Source of the DNA: Marinobacter salinisoli
GTDB lineage: Bacteria > Pseudomonadota > Gammaproteobacteria > Pseudomonadales > Oleiphilaceae
Assembly: GCF_017301335.1 (NCBI RefSeq)
Contig: NZ_CP071247.1
Span: forward strand, 2,480,001-2,544,000
Length of the DNA: 64,000 bases
Direction: 5' to 3'
Positions 10,133 through 18,978 of this stretch are shown here, in pieces. Under the pieces are notes generated by a model, which was given only the letters and a program-made list of their open reading frames with translations, was not told where the DNA came from and did not search any database. Positions within the stretch are counted from its first letter, which is position 1, and every line of letters begins with the position of its first letter. The translations under genes were made by a program, and so were the position numbers.

Positions 10133-10834
10133 ATGAGACAAATTGTACTGGATACCGAGACCACAGGTATTGATCCGTCTTCCGGACACCGGATTATCGA
10201 AATCGGCTGTGTTGAGCTCATGGAGCGCCAGCTGACGGGCCGGACCTATCACGTCTACATAAACCCGGAACGAGAGGTCGAGGCTGAAGCTATCTCGGTC
10301 CATGGTATTACCAACGAGTTTCTCGTTGATAAGCCAAAGTTCGCGGAGATTGCCGACGAATTCTTCGCGTTCATCGATGGCGCCGAACTGGTTATTCATA
10401 ACGCGGCGTTTGACGTCGGCTTCATGGATGCTGAATTTGCCCGCCTGAAACCGGTTCGCAAAACGGCCGATCATTGTGGCGTAGTGGATTCACTGGCCAT
10501 CGCGAGAAAAAAGCATCCTGGCCAGAAGAACAATCTTGACGCCTTGTGTAAGCGGTATGGCGTGGACAACAGTAATCGGGAGCTGCACGGCGCACTTCTT
10601 GATGCTGAGATTCTCGCTGATGTCTACCTGTTGCTCACGGGTGGGCAGACTGCGCTCTCCCTTGACACCGGATCGGAAGACGGTGGCAGTGTGGGGGGAA
10701 TTCGCCGGTTATCTTCTGAGCGTGCCCCTCTGGCTGTGGTTGCCGCCAGTCAGGATGAGCAGGACGCCCACGAGGAGTTTCTGGGCATGATGGAAAAGCA
10801 GGCAGGTGAAACAGTCTGGAGCAAACTTCAGTAG
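10133..10834 (+). CDS. dnaQ: DNA polymerase III epsilon subunit (3'-5' proofreading exonuclease)
   Basis: Proofreading exonuclease of the replicative polymerase core. The 233-residue protein begins MRQIVLDTETTGIDPSSGH, the ExoI motif with the metal-binding Asp7 and Glu9. ExoII is seen in ELVIHNAAFDVGFMDAEFA and ExoIII in NRELHGALLDAEILADVYL (DEDDh type). The C-terminal tail, which binds the alpha subunit, ends GETVWSKLQ. The gene lies 28 bases after rnhA in the same direction; in enterobacteria the two genes are adjacent but divergent. Confidence 0.97.
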   Translation: MRQIVLDTETTGIDPSSGHRIIEIGCVELMERQLTGRTYHVYINPEREVEAEAISVHGITNEFLVDKPKFAEIADEFFAFIDGAELVIHNAAFDVGFMDAEFARLKPVRKTADHCGVVDSLAIARKKHPGQKNNLDALCKRYGVDNSNRELHGALLDAEILADVYLLLTGGQTALSLDTGSEDGGSVGGIRRLSSERAPLAVVAASQDEQDAHEEFLGMMEKQAGETVWSKLQ

Positions 10835-11060
10835 CTCGAATGAGAAATACCTCGGATTATACCAAATGTTACATTCTGCCTTTCTTGAGGTGCTTGAGTT
10901 TTATGATATAAGTAGTGGTCAGTTAGCCGGTTTTGGTTTAAAAAGAGTGAGCTGAAACCCTGGATTACGCAATAACAAGAGTAGGCCTGTCAGTGTATCG
11001 GGCGGGTAATGGTTACCATGAGGTTGCGGTAGTCTCCGCTAATAATAACAGGAAGCGTTT

Positions 11061-12767
11061 ATGGTTCAGTCGTCTCTAGCGACGAAATCCCAGTCGTTTG
11101 ATCTGGTCAAAAAAGAAATCGAGCAGACCATCAAGCAGGCAGAATCCAGTCTAGAACGCTTCCAAGAAAACCGGGAAAGTGGCGAAGACCTCCAGAACTG
11201 TGTTGACTTCATCAACCAGCTCCGAGGCATTTTTGTTCTTGTGGAACTCCGTGGTGGTGCTTTGCTTTGCCAAGAAGCCGTATCCATGGCGAACGATGTT
11301 CCCGTGGGCGCCAACGACGACAAGAACATTCTGCTGACCACCCTCAATAGCGCGCTTTTCATCCTTCGTCGTTATGTCGAGTATTATCACCAGCAGCGTG
11401 CAGACCACCCCGAATTGCTTTTGCCGGTTATTAACGACCTGCGCGAGGCCCGTCGTGAAAAGCCCTATCCTGAGTCGGTATTCTTTGAAGTAGACGTCAA
11501 AGACCAGCCGGACTTCTGTGCTGGAATGCAGATCGACCCATTCACCGGTGGCGACTCCGAATACGAAATCATGGCGCGCCGTATGCGCCTGACCTTCCAG
11601 GTTGCGTTGCTTGGTATTCTCAAAGAGCGCAATGACCTCGTTAACAAGAAGCTGATTGGTCGTGCATCCCGCGGTATGGCTCGCCTGTGCTCCGGTGCTC
11701 CGATGGGGCAGATGTGGTGTTTGGTTTCGGTCGTGGCTGACACCATGCTCGACCGCGCTATGGGCTTCAGCAAGGCACGCAAGCGCATGTTCATGCGCAT
11801 CGAGAAATACGCCAGGGAAGTGGTGTACGTCGGCAAGGTTGCGACCGCCAAGCACGCACCGGATTCCCTGATTCGTGACCTGATTTACCTGTTGTACCGC
11901 AGCGGCTCGGGCAACCCGGAAGTGACGCGGGTGCTCTCGGCGTACCGCTTGGCGCCTGCAGACTTTACAGACTCCATGCTGGAAAGCCATGCCCGCCGGC
12001 TGTACGGGCCGGGCAGTGACGTTCTGAAATCCCTGTCCGAAGCGCTGCAGGATGAATTGAACCAGCTGAAAGACAAGCTCGACATTATCGAGCGAGGCAT
12101 TGAGCCTGACCTTGCGGAGCTGTCGTCCATTGCCTCTGCACTGGACCGGCTGGCCAATACGCTGTTGATGCTGGACCTGAACAAGCTCGCGTCGGTTGCC
12201 CGAGAGGAAGCCGCGCGCTTGCGTCGATGGGAGGCGGATTCCAAGCTGCCAGAGGATGATGAACTCTATCGTCTGGCAGGTTCCGTATTGAGCATTGAAG
12301 ACGCGGTTATCCAGATCGTGAATCGCGGTATTACCTCGGAAACCGACGCCCTTGCAGTAGCGCAAAACAAACAGGACGAGTCGATCTACCTGCGGGAGGC
12401 TCTGTTTGTCGTAGCCGATGAGGCTCGCAGTGCGCTGACACTGGCAAAACGAGCCATTACCGCCTTTGTTGAGTCGGATTATGACAAACTTCATCTTGCG
12501 AACCTGCCGGGTACCCTTCATAGCATCTGGGGTGGGCTGCAGATGGTGGATGATCCGGCTGCTGCGAGCGTTCTCGAGCGGGTGGCGGGTTCCATACAGG
12601 CTCAGCTCCTGGATGGTCGTGACGCACCATCGGCACAGGTGCTGGAAGCCCTGGCCGACGCTTTGACTTCGATGGAGTACTACATAGAGAGCATCGGTCA
12701 GCGAGAGGACAAGAATCAGGATCTCCTCAAGTTGGCGACCAGCTCATTGGATGACGTGGGTCTCTGA
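11061..12767 (+). CDS. fimL: FimL-like regulator related to the N-terminus of ChpA
   Basis: In Pseudomonas FimL acts with the Chp chemosensory system in type IV pilus function and cAMP control. This 568-residue protein is about the same length and begins with repeated Hpt-like helical bundles (LVKKEIEQTIKQAESSLERF, then LRGIFVLVELRGGALLCQEA). In the places where phosphotransfer domains carry His, I see LVELRGGALL and LLMLDLNKLA without the HxxKG signature. This fits the known degenerate Hpt domains of FimL. The location shortly after rnhA-dnaQ matches Pseudomonas. The CDS is certain; the name rests on context and helical pattern. Confidence 0.78.
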   Translation: MVQSSLATKSQSFDLVKKEIEQTIKQAESSLERFQENRESGEDLQNCVDFINQLRGIFVLVELRGGALLCQEAVSMANDVPVGANDDKNILLTTLNSALFILRRYVEYYHQQRADHPELLLPVINDLREARREKPYPESVFFEVDVKDQPDFCAGMQIDPFTGGDSEYEIMARRMRLTFQVALLGILKERNDLVNKKLIGRASRGMARLCSGAPMGQMWCLVSVVADTMLDRAMGFSKARKRMFMRIEKYAREVVYVGKVATAKHAPDSLIRDLIYLLYRSGSGNPEVTRVLSAYRLAPADFTDSMLESHARRLYGPGSDVLKSLSEALQDELNQLKDKLDIIERGIEPDLAELSSIASALDRLANTLLMLDLNKLASVAREEAARLRRWEADSKLPEDDELYRLAGSVLSIEDAVIQIVNRGITSETDALAVAQNKQDESIYLREALFVVADEARSALTLAKRAITAFVESDYDKLHLANLPGTLHSIWGGLQMVDDPAAASVLERVAGSIQAQLLDGRDAPSAQVLEALADALTSMEYYIESIGQREDKNQDLLKLATSSLDDVGL

Positions 12768-12771
12768 TTGT

Positions 12772-13413
12772 ATGTCGCAGGAATTCGCTACCATTGCGCT
12801 AGCCGGTCTCGGTGCGGTTCTGGTTATCGCCGGACTCACATTCTTTCTCCGTCCTCGCTGGCTGCTGGCCTGGCTGAAAGGGATGGCGGTTTTCGGTGTA
12901 ATGACCGTTGGCGCCTATCTTCTGGTTATCGCCTTTAATCTTTACAGCTATCAATCCCTCGCGGGTATGCAGACTGTTGCTACCGTGTCCACTCAGGAGC
13001 AGGGGGCGCAGCGCTGGGGTGTCACCTTTGAAGCCCGGAACGCGCAGCCGGTGGTTGCAACCCTTCGTGGGGATCAATGGCAGGTCGACGCCAAGATTAT
13101 TCGATTCACGGGTCCGTTGCGCTGGCTGGGAATCGGGCCTGCGTATCGATTGGAGAGGCTCGGTGGTCGTTATACATCGCTCGAGCAGGAGCGCGATTTG
13201 CCAAGGTCCGTTATCGGTCTGAGCGATACAGTATGGGCGGATATCTGGGAACTGGATCGTCAGTTTGACCTGCCCTTTGTTGAGGGCGTCTACGGTAACG
13301 CGACGTTTATGCCCATGAGGGATGGAGCGGCATTCGACGTCCGGCTTTCCGGTTCAGGCCTGGTGGCAGTGCCGGTCAATGAGGAGGCCCGTAAGGCCGT
13401 CCAATATTGGTAA
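12772..13413 (+). CDS. Conserved membrane-anchored protein downstream of fimL
   Basis: I do not know its function. The 213-residue product starts MSQEFATIALAGLGAVLVIA. It has two membrane segments in the first 60 residues (about 7-25 and 37-57), then a soluble domain of about 150 residues beginning TVSTQEQGAQRWGVTFEARN. Similar proteins are sometimes labelled multidrug transporter in databases, but two membrane segments cannot form such a pump. It follows the fimL-like stop by four bases, so the two are probably co-transcribed. A strong terminator follows. Confidence 0.85.
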   Translation: MSQEFATIALAGLGAVLVIAGLTFFLRPRWLLAWLKGMAVFGVMTVGAYLLVIAFNLYSYQSLAGMQTVATVSTQEQGAQRWGVTFEARNAQPVVATLRGDQWQVDAKIIRFTGPLRWLGIGPAYRLERLGGRYTSLEQERDLPRSVIGLSDTVWADIWELDRQFDLPFVEGVYGNATFMPMRDGAAFDVRLSGSGLVAVPVNEEARKAVQYW

Positions 13414-13440
13414 CGCCGTCTCTGGATTCAAAGCGAAAAA

Positions 13441-13469
13441 AAAAGCCTGCGGTGAACGCAGGCTTTTTT
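13441..13469. terminator. Bidirectional intrinsic terminator
   Basis: GCCTGCG (13445-13451), loop GTGAA, CGCAGGC (13457-13463), flanked by an A-run on the left and TTTTTT on the right. It ends both the plus-strand fimL unit and the minus-strand SCP2 gene. Confidence 0.93.
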
Positions 13470-13487
13470 GCATCAGGATGGGGTTGA

Positions 13488-13802
13488 TCAGCCCATCTTG
13501 AACAGCTCACCGAGCTTGGTGGCGAGCATCATGTCGCCCTCAGCGCGCAGCTGGCCGGCCATGAATGCCTGCATGCCGTCAGTTTCGCCAGACACGATGC
13601 CGTGCAGGGTTTCGGAGTTCATGATCAGGGTTACCGAAGGATCGCTGTGCTCGCCTTCCTGAACATTGCAGGTGCCGTCGTTGATTACAACGTGGTAGTT
13701 CTTGTCGTCTTCGATGTCGAACTGGAATACCAAGTCCAGGCCTTGCGCTGCGTCAGCGTTGAAGTTCTGTTCAAGTTGTTCGAATACCTGAGCTACAGAC
13801 AT
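13488..13802 (-). CDS. SCP2 sterol-binding domain protein
   Basis: A 104-residue single-domain protein of the SCP2 lipid-binding family. It shows the family pattern FQFDIEDDKNYHVVINDGTC, then DPSVTLIMNSETLHGIVSG, and near the end MQAFMAGQLRAEGDMMLATKL. Members bind hydrophobic ligands; the physiological ligand in bacteria is not settled. It is transcribed alone, with a shared terminator downstream and 229 bases of noncoding DNA upstream. Confidence 0.92.
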   Translation of the reverse strand: MSVAQVFEQLEQNFNADAAQGLDLVFQFDIEDDKNYHVVINDGTCNVQEGEHSDPSVTLIMNSETLHGIVSGETDGMQAFMAGQLRAEGDMMLATKLGELFKMG

Positions 13803-14031
13803 TATCTTTCCCTTTTTGGCTGGTTGTCTGGTGTTGGCGACGGCTTGGATGCCCTTGACAGGTAAGCCTGAACGGGCGCTCTAGCAGAGCCGACCTCGAA
13901 ATCGACTTTATGGTGAGTGCAGGGAGCTGTCAAGCTCGATCGAACGCTTGTTTAAATAATTTTGCTCACCTTATCAGCGTAAATTCGGTAAGTTACACTG
14001 TTACGCCCAGAACAGGTTACGGAGAAGCACT

Positions 14032-15096
14032 TTGGAGTTTCTGACAGAGTATGGTTTGTTCCTCGCCAAGGTTGTCACCTTTGTTGTGGCGGCTCTGGTG
14101 ATTATCTCGGTGATTGTCTCTGCCGCCCATAAAGATCGCGACGATCACGGTGGTGACGGTGAGCTAAAAATCCGGAAGCTGAACGACAGCTATAAGAAAC
14201 TGCGGGAATCCATTCAGGCCCGGTTGATGTCTGAAGGCGAGCGCAAGGCGGCGGCGAAAGCCCGCAAGAAAGAAGAGAAGGCCAGAAAGAAGTCGGAGAA
14301 GGCCAAAGAGAAGCTGGGCGAAAGCGCAGAAGACCAGCGCTCGAGAGTTTTTGTCCTGGATTTCGATGGTGATATCAAGGCAAGCGAAACCGACCAGCTG
14401 CGCCGCGCCATTACCGCAGTGCTGAGTATTGCCAACCCTGATGAGGACGAAGTCGTCATTCGCCTCGAAAGCGGTGGTGGCATGGTCCACGCGTACGGGC
14501 TGGCGGCAGCCCAGCTGGACCGGATTCGTGGTAAAGGTATTCGATTGACCGCTTGCGTAGACAAGGTGGCTGCCAGTGGCGGCTATATGATGGCTTGTGT
14601 CGCAGATCGGATTGTAGCCTCGCCCTTCGCCATCCTTGGCTCTATCGGGGTCGTGGCCCAGTTGCCGAATTTCCATCGCCTGCTGAAGAAAAATGACGTC
14701 GATGTTGAAGTGCTGACCGCCGGCGAACACAAACGGACCCTGACAATGTTCGGTGAAAATACCGAAAAAGGTCGTGAGAAGTTTCTCGCAGATCTGGAAG
14801 ACACTCACGTGTTGTTCAAAGACTACGTGAGCCAGCGCCGCCCGGACCTTGACATTGCCGAGGTCGCCAATGGTGACATTTGGTTTGGCACCCGCGCGCT
14901 GGATGTAAAGCTGATCGATGACATCAAGACCTCAGACGAATATCTCATTGAAGCCTGTGATCGTGCCGACGTAGTCTCTGTGTCTTACCAGCGAAAGCGC
15001 ACGCTGGCGGAAAAGTTCGGGCTGGCGACCAGCGCAGCTCTTGAACATACGGTCTGGAAGGTGCTGAGCGCCTTTCGGAAGCAGAACATCCAGTAG
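14032..15096 (+). CDS. sohB: Inner-membrane peptidase SohB (SppA/S49 family)
   Basis: Signal-peptide-peptidase-like serine protease at the inner membrane. It has 354 residues: a membrane anchor at about 8-30, a charged Lys/Glu/Ala-rich coiled region (about 70-105), then the S49 domain. The catalytic Ser is S182 in VAASGGYMMACVADRI and the general base is K234 in TAGEHKRTLTMFGENTEKG. Translation starts at a TTG (14032) with GGAGA about seven bases upstream; no better ATG lies in frame. Confidence 0.93.
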   Translation: MEFLTEYGLFLAKVVTFVVAALVIISVIVSAAHKDRDDHGGDGELKIRKLNDSYKKLRESIQARLMSEGERKAAAKARKKEEKARKKSEKAKEKLGESAEDQRSRVFVLDFDGDIKASETDQLRRAITAVLSIANPDEDEVVIRLESGGGMVHAYGLAAAQLDRIRGKGIRLTACVDKVAASGGYMMACVADRIVASPFAILGSIGVVAQLPNFHRLLKKNDVDVEVLTAGEHKRTLTMFGENTEKGREKFLADLEDTHVLFKDYVSQRRPDLDIAEVANGDIWFGTRALDVKLIDDIKTSDEYLIEACDRADVVSVSYQRKRTLAEKFGLATSAALEHTVWKVLSAFRKQNIQ

Positions 15097-15122
15097 ACAA
15101 CCAAACGGAAAGGGGTGTGATT

Positions 15123-16121
15123 GTGACGATGAATACAGAATACAAAGCCTGGCGGGTAGAGGAACAAGACGGTGACTATGTCGGGTCTGAGAAAACCCTG
15201 AATATTGGGGATCTGCCTGAAGGTGAGGTGCTGATTCGCGTTTCCCACTCCTCCCTGAACTATAAGGATGCCTTGTCGGCATCCGGTAATAAGGGCGTGA
15301 CCCGAAACTTTCCACATACGCCCGGCATCGATGCCGCAGGTGAGGTGGTCGAATCGTCTTCTGCTGAGATAGCTGAGGGTTCCCAGGTGATTGTCACAGG
15401 CTACGATCTGGGGATGAACACCTCCGGCGGCTTCGGTGAATACATTCGGGTGCCAGCTGGCTGGTGTGTGCCCATGCCATCGGGCTGGGATGCGCGCACC
15501 GCCATGATTTACGGTACCGCCGGGCTCACGGCTGGGTTATGTGTGCAGAAGCTGCTCACCATGGGCGCGCAGCCGGAGCAGGGGGCTGTTGCTGTATCGG
15601 GTGCAAGTGGTGCGGTTGGTAGTGTCGCGGTTGAGTTGCTGGCCAGGCTGGGGTTTGAGGTAGTTGCGATCAGCGGAAAGGCCGATCATGAAAAATCGCT
15701 CAAGGCGCTTGGCGCGAAAGAAGTTGTCGGTCGGGATGCGTTGACGCAGGAGAAAAAGCCCCTGCTCAAGCCGGTGTTCGCCAACGCAGTGGATACCGTG
15801 GGCGGGACGCCTCTCGCCGAACTGTTAAAGCAGGTGAAACCGGGGGGCTCTGTGTCTTGCTGTGGCCTTGTTGCGGGACCGCAGCTTGAAACAACCGTTC
15901 TGCCGTTTATTCTGCGCGGGGTCAATCTGCTGGGCGTCGATTCGGTGGAAATCCCCCTGCAGGATAAGAAGACGATATGGCAGAAGTTCTCTAGCGACTG
16001 GGCGTGCTCGAAAACCGAAGCTTCTGCACGGGATATTGGTCGAGCCGAGCTTGATGCGGCGCTTAAGGCGTTCCTGAAGGGTGAGTCGGCCGGAAAGATT
16101 GTGCTGGATCACAGCAAGTAA
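15123..16121 (+). CDS. acuI: Acrylyl-CoA reductase/quinone oxidoreductase, YhdH/AcuI family
   Basis: NADPH-dependent medium-chain reductase. Family members reduce acryloyl-CoA to propionyl-CoA, a step relevant to DMSP breakdown in marine bacteria. Seen here: the GroES-like half with NYKDALSASGN and PGIDAAGEV, the nucleotide-binding motif AVSGASGAVGSVAVELLARLG, and VDTVGGTPLAELLKQVKPGG. The start is ambiguous: GTG at 15123 has AGGGG at ideal spacing, while ATG at 15129 is six bases later. The specific substrate is assigned by family only. Confidence 0.87.
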   Translation: MTMNTEYKAWRVEEQDGDYVGSEKTLNIGDLPEGEVLIRVSHSSLNYKDALSASGNKGVTRNFPHTPGIDAAGEVVESSSAEIAEGSQVIVTGYDLGMNTSGGFGEYIRVPAGWCVPMPSGWDARTAMIYGTAGLTAGLCVQKLLTMGAQPEQGAVAVSGASGAVGSVAVELLARLGFEVVAISGKADHEKSLKALGAKEVVGRDALTQEKKPLLKPVFANAVDTVGGTPLAELLKQVKPGGSVSCCGLVAGPQLETTVLPFILRGVNLLGVDSVEIPLQDKKTIWQKFSSDWACSKTEASARDIGRAELDAALKAFLKGESAGKIVLDHSK

Positions 16122-16126
16122 AAGCA

Positions 16127-16157
16127 TAAAAAAGCCTGTCAACGACAGGCTTTTTTC
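16127..16157. terminator. Bidirectional intrinsic terminator
   Basis: GCCTGTC (16134-16140), loop AAC, GACAGGC (16144-16150), with A-run before and TTTTTT after. It separates the convergent acuI and DUF934 genes. Confidence 0.93.
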
Positions 16158-16170
16158 ATTGATGGTTTCC

Positions 16171-16674
16171 TTACCCGGCGCGGCGGCGGAACAGCGGTGT
16201 GTCGGTGTCCGTCGCGGCCTGATAGCCTTGGGTAAAGAACCCAAGGCATTTCGCAGCCTTTTGGATGTCCTTGTCCGGTCTCAGGGCATAGCTGTTGAAG
16301 CCGCAGCGCTTCATAAACTGGAGCTGGTCCAAGAGGACGTCACCAATCGCTCGCAATTCGTTTTCAAAGCCCAGCCTTTCCCGCAGAATCCGGGCGATGC
16401 TATAGCCCCGCCCATCGGTGAATTTCGGGAAGTTCACGGCGATCACGGGCAGCTCGTTTACCTTGTCGCCCAGTGATTCCGGTTCCTGATGGCTGTCGAG
16501 CCAGACGCCGATGTCTGCTCGGCCGGCGTAGCGCTCGTAACCCGCGAGCCACAGGTCGGCCGGAATCAGCGCCTTCTGGTCCGGTACGTTCAGAGACTCG
16601 CCTTCTTCTGGGCGCGGAACAACAACCCAATCGTCCTGTTTAATGCTGCCGTTGTGTAATACGATCTCAGGCAT
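16171..16674 (-). CDS. DUF934 protein associated with sulfite/nitrite reductase
   Basis: A 167-residue protein of the DUF934 family, which is found almost always next to a CysI-type reductase and is presumed to support assimilatory reduction. Visible pattern: ADLWLAGYERYAGRADIGVW, then VAVNFPKFTDGRGYSIARIL-like text (VIAVNFPKFTDGRGYSIAR) and GDVLLDQLQFMKRCGFNSY. Its start overlaps the last eight bases of the reductase gene, so translation is probably coupled. The biochemical role is not known. Confidence 0.9.
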   Translation of the reverse strand: MPEIVLHNGSIKQDDWVVVPRPEEGESLNVPDQKALIPADLWLAGYERYAGRADIGVWLDSHQEPESLGDKVNELPVIAVNFPKFTDGRGYSIARILRERLGFENELRAIGDVLLDQLQFMKRCGFNSYALRPDKDIQKAAKCLGFFTQGYQAATDTDTPLFRRRAG

Positions 16675-18319
16675 AAACGCTCTCCTTGAACGGGTCGATT
16701 CCGATGCGGCGATAGGTGTCCAGGAAGGTCTCTTCCTCGGTCCGCCGACCTACGTAGACATCAATGATTTTGGCAATAACATCGGGCATGGCTTCCCGGG
16801 CGAAAGATGGCCCCAGAATCTTGCCGATGGAGGCATCGTGATGGGATGAGCCCCCCAGACTAATCTGGTAGAACTCCTCGCCTTTTTTATCTACGCCGAG
16901 AACCCCGATGTTGCCCACGTGGTGATGGCCACAGGCGTTCATGCAGCCTGAGATGTTCAGATCGATGTTGCCAAGGTCATATAGATAATCGAGATCATCA
17001 AAGCGACGCTGAATTGCTTCCGCCACGGGGATGGATTTGGCGTTGGCCAGAGCGCAGTAATCGCCGCCAGGGCAGCAGATTACGTCCGTCAGGGTGTTCA
17101 GGTTTGCGGTACCAAAACCCATCGGAACGATGGCCTGCCACAACTCAAACAAGCGATCCTGTCGTACGTCGGCCAGCACCACGTTCTGTTGATGAGTGAC
17201 ACGAATCTCTCCGAAGCTGTATTCATCGGCAAGATCGGCAATCTGCTCCATCTGACGGTCGGTGACGTCGCCCGGTGGGGTGCCGGTTTCCTTAATCGTC
17301 AGATTAACAATCGAGTAGCCCGGCTTTTTGTGAGTATCCACATTGTGGCTCAGCCACTGATCGAAGGCGCGGTTCTCGAAGCGCTGTTTTGCCAGTAGGT
17401 CTGATGCGTTTTCCAGGCTGACGTAGCTGGGCTCAGTGAAATAGCTCTTGATGCGGTCGATCGCGTCACGCGTCAGCTTGGTCGGGGAATCCTTGATGTG
17501 CGCCCACTCGGCTTCCACCTTGTCGGCGAACCCGGCCGGTGTCAGCGCCTTAACCAGGATTTTGATCCGTGCTTTGAATTTGTTATCCCGTCGGCCGTAG
17601 CGGTTATAAACCCGCAGCACGGCCTCCAGGTAAGTTAGCAAGTCGAGTTCCGGGAGGAATTCACGGATCACCGGCGCCACCATGGGCGTGCGGCCCAGGC
17701 CGCCACCAACGTGAACACGAAAACCCAGGTCGCCCGCCTCGTTGCGGACTATCTGCAAGCCAATATCGTGCACCTGAATGGCTGCCCGATCGGTTTTCTC
17801 AGAAGCATTCACCGCTACTTTGAACTTCCGGGGCAAAAACGCAAATTCCGGATGGAAGGTGGACCATTGGCGAATGATCTCGCAGTAGGGGCGTGGGTCG
17901 GCAATCTCGTCGTCCTGAACCCCGGCGAACTGGTCCGTGGTGGTATTCCGGATGCAGTTTCCGCTGGTCTGGTTGGCGTGCATCTCGACTTCTGCAAGTT
18001 CGGCCAGAATGTCCGGCACATCTTCCAGGTTTGGCCAGTTCAGCTGGACGTTCTGGCGGGTGGTGAAATGGGCGTAACCCTTGTCGTAGTCGCGACTGAT
18101 TCGAGCCAGACGACGGAGCTGATTTGAGCGCATCATGCCGTAAGGCACCGCAATTCGGAGCATGGGGGCAAGCCGCTGAACATAGAGGCCATTTTGCAAG
18201 CGCAGTGGGAGGAACTCTTCCTCTGCCAATTCGCCCGCGAGGGCGCGATCGGTCTGGTCTCTGAACTGCGCTACCCGTTCGGCCGCTATTTGCCGATCGT
18301 GCTCGTCGTATACGTACAT
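16667..18319 (-). CDS. cysI: Sulfite/nitrite reductase hemoprotein (CysI-type)
   Basis: Six-electron reductase with siroheme and a 4Fe-4S cluster, in assimilatory sulfate (or nitrite) reduction in the cytoplasm. The 550-residue protein has the four cluster Cys in ICCPGGDYCALANAKS (C-x5-C) and NISGCMNACGHHH (C-x3-C). It has the two-fold repeat typical of the family, with HFTTRQNVQLNW in the first half and RVTHQQNVVLADV in the second. The DUF934 partner suggests sulfite as substrate. 271 bases of AT-rich leader separate it from the divergent small gene. Confidence 0.93.
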   Translation of the reverse strand: MYVYDEHDRQIAAERVAQFRDQTDRALAGELAEEEFLPLRLQNGLYVQRLAPMLRIAVPYGMMRSNQLRRLARISRDYDKGYAHFTTRQNVQLNWPNLEDVPDILAELAEVEMHANQTSGNCIRNTTTDQFAGVQDDEIADPRPYCEIIRQWSTFHPEFAFLPRKFKVAVNASEKTDRAAIQVHDIGLQIVRNEAGDLGFRVHVGGGLGRTPMVAPVIREFLPELDLLTYLEAVLRVYNRYGRRDNKFKARIKILVKALTPAGFADKVEAEWAHIKDSPTKLTRDAIDRIKSYFTEPSYVSLENASDLLAKQRFENRAFDQWLSHNVDTHKKPGYSIVNLTIKETGTPPGDVTDRQMEQIADLADEYSFGEIRVTHQQNVVLADVRQDRLFELWQAIVPMGFGTANLNTLTDVICCPGGDYCALANAKSIPVAEAIQRRFDDLDYLYDLGNIDLNISGCMNACGHHHVGNIGVLGVDKKGEEFYQISLGGSSHHDASIGKILGPSFAREAMPDVIAKIIDVYVGRRTEEETFLDTYRRIGIDPFKESVYA

Positions 18320-18507
18320 AATGCGAGATCCTGCTCTAACTCATCGATTGGAAGCCTGGCTCTGAAACCCACGTTCAGGCCGGGTCTTATATCTGCGTCG
18401 CAGGATATCACCACGTTTATATTTCTAAAATGATTATTTCAAAATATGTTTATCGATTCAGGCGATATAGGAAAAGTGAAACTGGACGAATCGCCGTTTG
18501 CTGTCTT

Positions 18508-18541
18508 AACTGAAACAAGGAACGAGGTAACTCCTTCAGTT
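18508..18541. repeat. Interrupted inverted repeat upstream of the small membrane ORF
   Basis: AACTG (18508-18512) pairs with CAGTT (18537-18541), and AAGGA inside pairs with TCCTT. The bulged hairpin lies in the 271-base region between divergent cysI and the 34-residue ORF. It has no clean U-tract, so it could be an operator or leader hairpin rather than a terminator. Confidence 0.35.
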
Positions 18542-18590
18542 TCCGATAAAAATAAACATTAGCGAAGCAATTTCGAAAGAGGGAAGTGCG

Positions 18591-18695
18591 ATGAAAAAAA
18601 CAGCAGGTTCAGACAGTCATGTGGATGCGGTGGCATCGGTCCTTCTGGTGATGCTGGTGGTTGCCTTTGCAGTGATGTGGGTGTCCGGCCAGTAA
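18591..18695 (+). CDS. Single-span membrane microprotein, 34 residues
   Basis: Begins MKKTAGSDSHVDAVASVLLV and ends FAVMWVSGQ. A single hydrophobic helix covers roughly residues 12-30. GAGGGAAG lies about seven bases before the ATG, which is a strong ribosome site. It runs convergently into the DUF2970 gene with five bases between stop codons. I do not recognise a family. The good ribosome site and clear membrane helix argue that it is real. Confidence 0.6.
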   Translation: MKKTAGSDSHVDAVASVLLVMLVVAFAVMWVSGQ

Positions 18696-18700
18696 GCGGG

Positions 18701-18937
18701 TCAGCTACTCGCCAGCACCATGTTGACGATCAGGATCAGCCCAATGACGAATCCCGCCGTGAAGAGAACACCGGCGATGATGTAAGGCCAGGGGCTGCCA
18801 CTGGCGAAATCTTCTTGCCGGCGCTTGTCAGACTGGACGCCGAAGGCGCCGGCAAGAATACTCTGCAGGATTTTCAGGACCCCCGGGCGTTGCGGAGCGT
18901 TATCCTTTTCAGGCTGTCCTTTGCTCCCACTCTTCAT
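18701..18937 (-). CDS. DUF2970 small membrane protein
   Basis: A 78-residue protein. Its conserved core reads VLKILQSILAGAFGVQSDKR, followed by RQEDFASGSPWPYIIAGVLF and a membrane helix (about 50-74). This pattern identifies DUF2970, a family of unknown function common in beta- and gammaproteobacteria. It lies 41 bases downstream of metH on the same strand and may be expressed from the metH transcript. Confidence 0.85.
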   Translation of the reverse strand: MKSGSKGQPEKDNAPQRPGVLKILQSILAGAFGVQSDKRRQEDFASGSPWPYIIAGVLFTAGFVIGLILIVNMVLASS

Positions 18938-18978
18938 CGGGCGTCCTTTTCCATTCCAATTGGTGTTTGGTCGGCGGC

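Noticed and set aside
11151..12521. 456-residue minus-strand ORF
   Set aside because: It is antisense to the fimL-like gene, has no recognisable motif or ribosome site, and the plus-strand frame explains the codon pattern.
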